A stretch of DNA of 64,000 nt from Burkholderia sp. Ax-1724 (GTDB lineage: Bacteria > Pseudomonadota > Gammaproteobacteria > Burkholderiales > Burkholderiaceae), in the NCBI RefSeq assembly GCF_011752995.1, contig NZ_VWWL01000017.1, positions 62,001 to 126,000 on the forward strand, in the 5' to 3' direction. Positions 63,939-64,000 of this stretch are shown one piece after another. The position numbers and the translations under genes are program-made. Below the pieces are notes generated by a model. That model did not search any database and was not told the DNA's origin. It worked only from the letters and a program-made list of their open reading frames with translations. Positions within the stretch are counted from its first letter, which is position 1; each line of letters begins with the position of its first letter.

Positions 63939-64000
63939 CAGTCGCCTCGCAGCAACTCGTTCAGGCCGACCTTGGCGCGCGTCCTGGCGTCGACCTTCTT
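63938..64000 (-). CDS. dapD: 2,3,4,5-tetrahydropyridine-2,6-dicarboxylate N-succinyltransferase, C-terminal end (partial)
   Basis: Only the last 20 codons and stop are in the window. They encode KKVDARTRAKVGLNELLRGD, which matches the C-terminus of DapD enzymes (VDAKTLGKVGINELLR-like). The gene continues beyond the right edge. With dapE nearby it completes the succinylase branch of diaminopimelate synthesis. Confidence 0.85.
   Translation of the reverse strand, partial: KKVDARTRAKVGLNELLRGD

Overview
The window is a GC-rich chromosomal segment of a beta-proteobacterium of the Burkholderiales, most likely Paraburkholderia or a close relative. The evidence is the codon usage, the Burkholderia-type trimeric porin, the small DUF2866-type protein, a YejABEF transporter with a very GC-rich body, the aceA/aceB block with a universal stress gene between, and a tsaB-rimI-uracil glycosylase-DUF1853 operon. 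Genus-level naming is inference from family resemblance, not a database result. Nearly all of the window is ordinary chromosome. AT-rich patches occur at the extreme left (about 1-1480) and in a few promoter regions.

Layout, left to right. 1-1481: AT-richer patch with one odd gene whose N-terminus resembles the end of the type VI tube protein Hcp. 1482-6725: minus-strand sugar locus (MFS transporter, GH31 alpha-glycosidase, porin). 7116-13571: small secreted PXPV-like protein, then the yejABEF peptide importer. 13709-17576: NlpC/P60 hydrolase, a predicted Tat-type patatin lipoprotein, gltX. 17710-18503: five tRNA genes (Ala-GGC, then two copies of a Glu-TTC/Asp-GTC pair made by tandem duplication). 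18868-20413: exported alpha/beta hydrolase divergent from a TetR regulator, with a perfect 20-bp palindrome between them.

20545-29780 is the most interesting accessory region. A plus-strand set of YcaC-like isochorismatase-fold hydrolase, XapX protein, YtcJ-like amidohydrolase with a Cys/His-rich tail, DoxX protein, exported VOC protein, DUF1275 membrane protein and alginate-export-type porin is flanked by a second XapX gene and by two paralogous LysR regulators. The same inverted repeat (TGGAAT-N7-ATTCCATTTGTTC) lies about 140 bp before the first gene of the set and about 140 bp before one LysR gene. This argues for one regulon, probably for uptake and hydrolysis of an unknown small molecule.

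29868-34080: Fur-type iron locus (TonB receptor, PepSY membrane protein) with two Fur-box-like sites, one overlapping a good sigma-70 promoter. 34366-36735: acetyltransferase, AraC regulator, gamma-glutamylcyclotransferase-like protein, with 12-bp tandem repeats. 37088-43022: glyoxylate shunt (malate synthase, isocitrate lyase) interleaved with a haloacid dehalogenase-like gene, a LysR gene and a Usp gene. 43483-45894: RhlE-type helicase and acyl-CoA-binding protein. 46181-49986: tsaB-rimI-udg-DUF1853 overlapping operon. 50110-55442: thiD, lplT, alr-radA, DUF2866. 55640-63938 and the right edge: CaiB-type CoA transferase/racemase, ABC-F ATPase, glutathione peroxidase, cardiolipin synthase, prmB, dapE, a Spx/ArsC-like protein and the last 20 codons of dapD, so the right end is a lysine/diaminopimelate locus.
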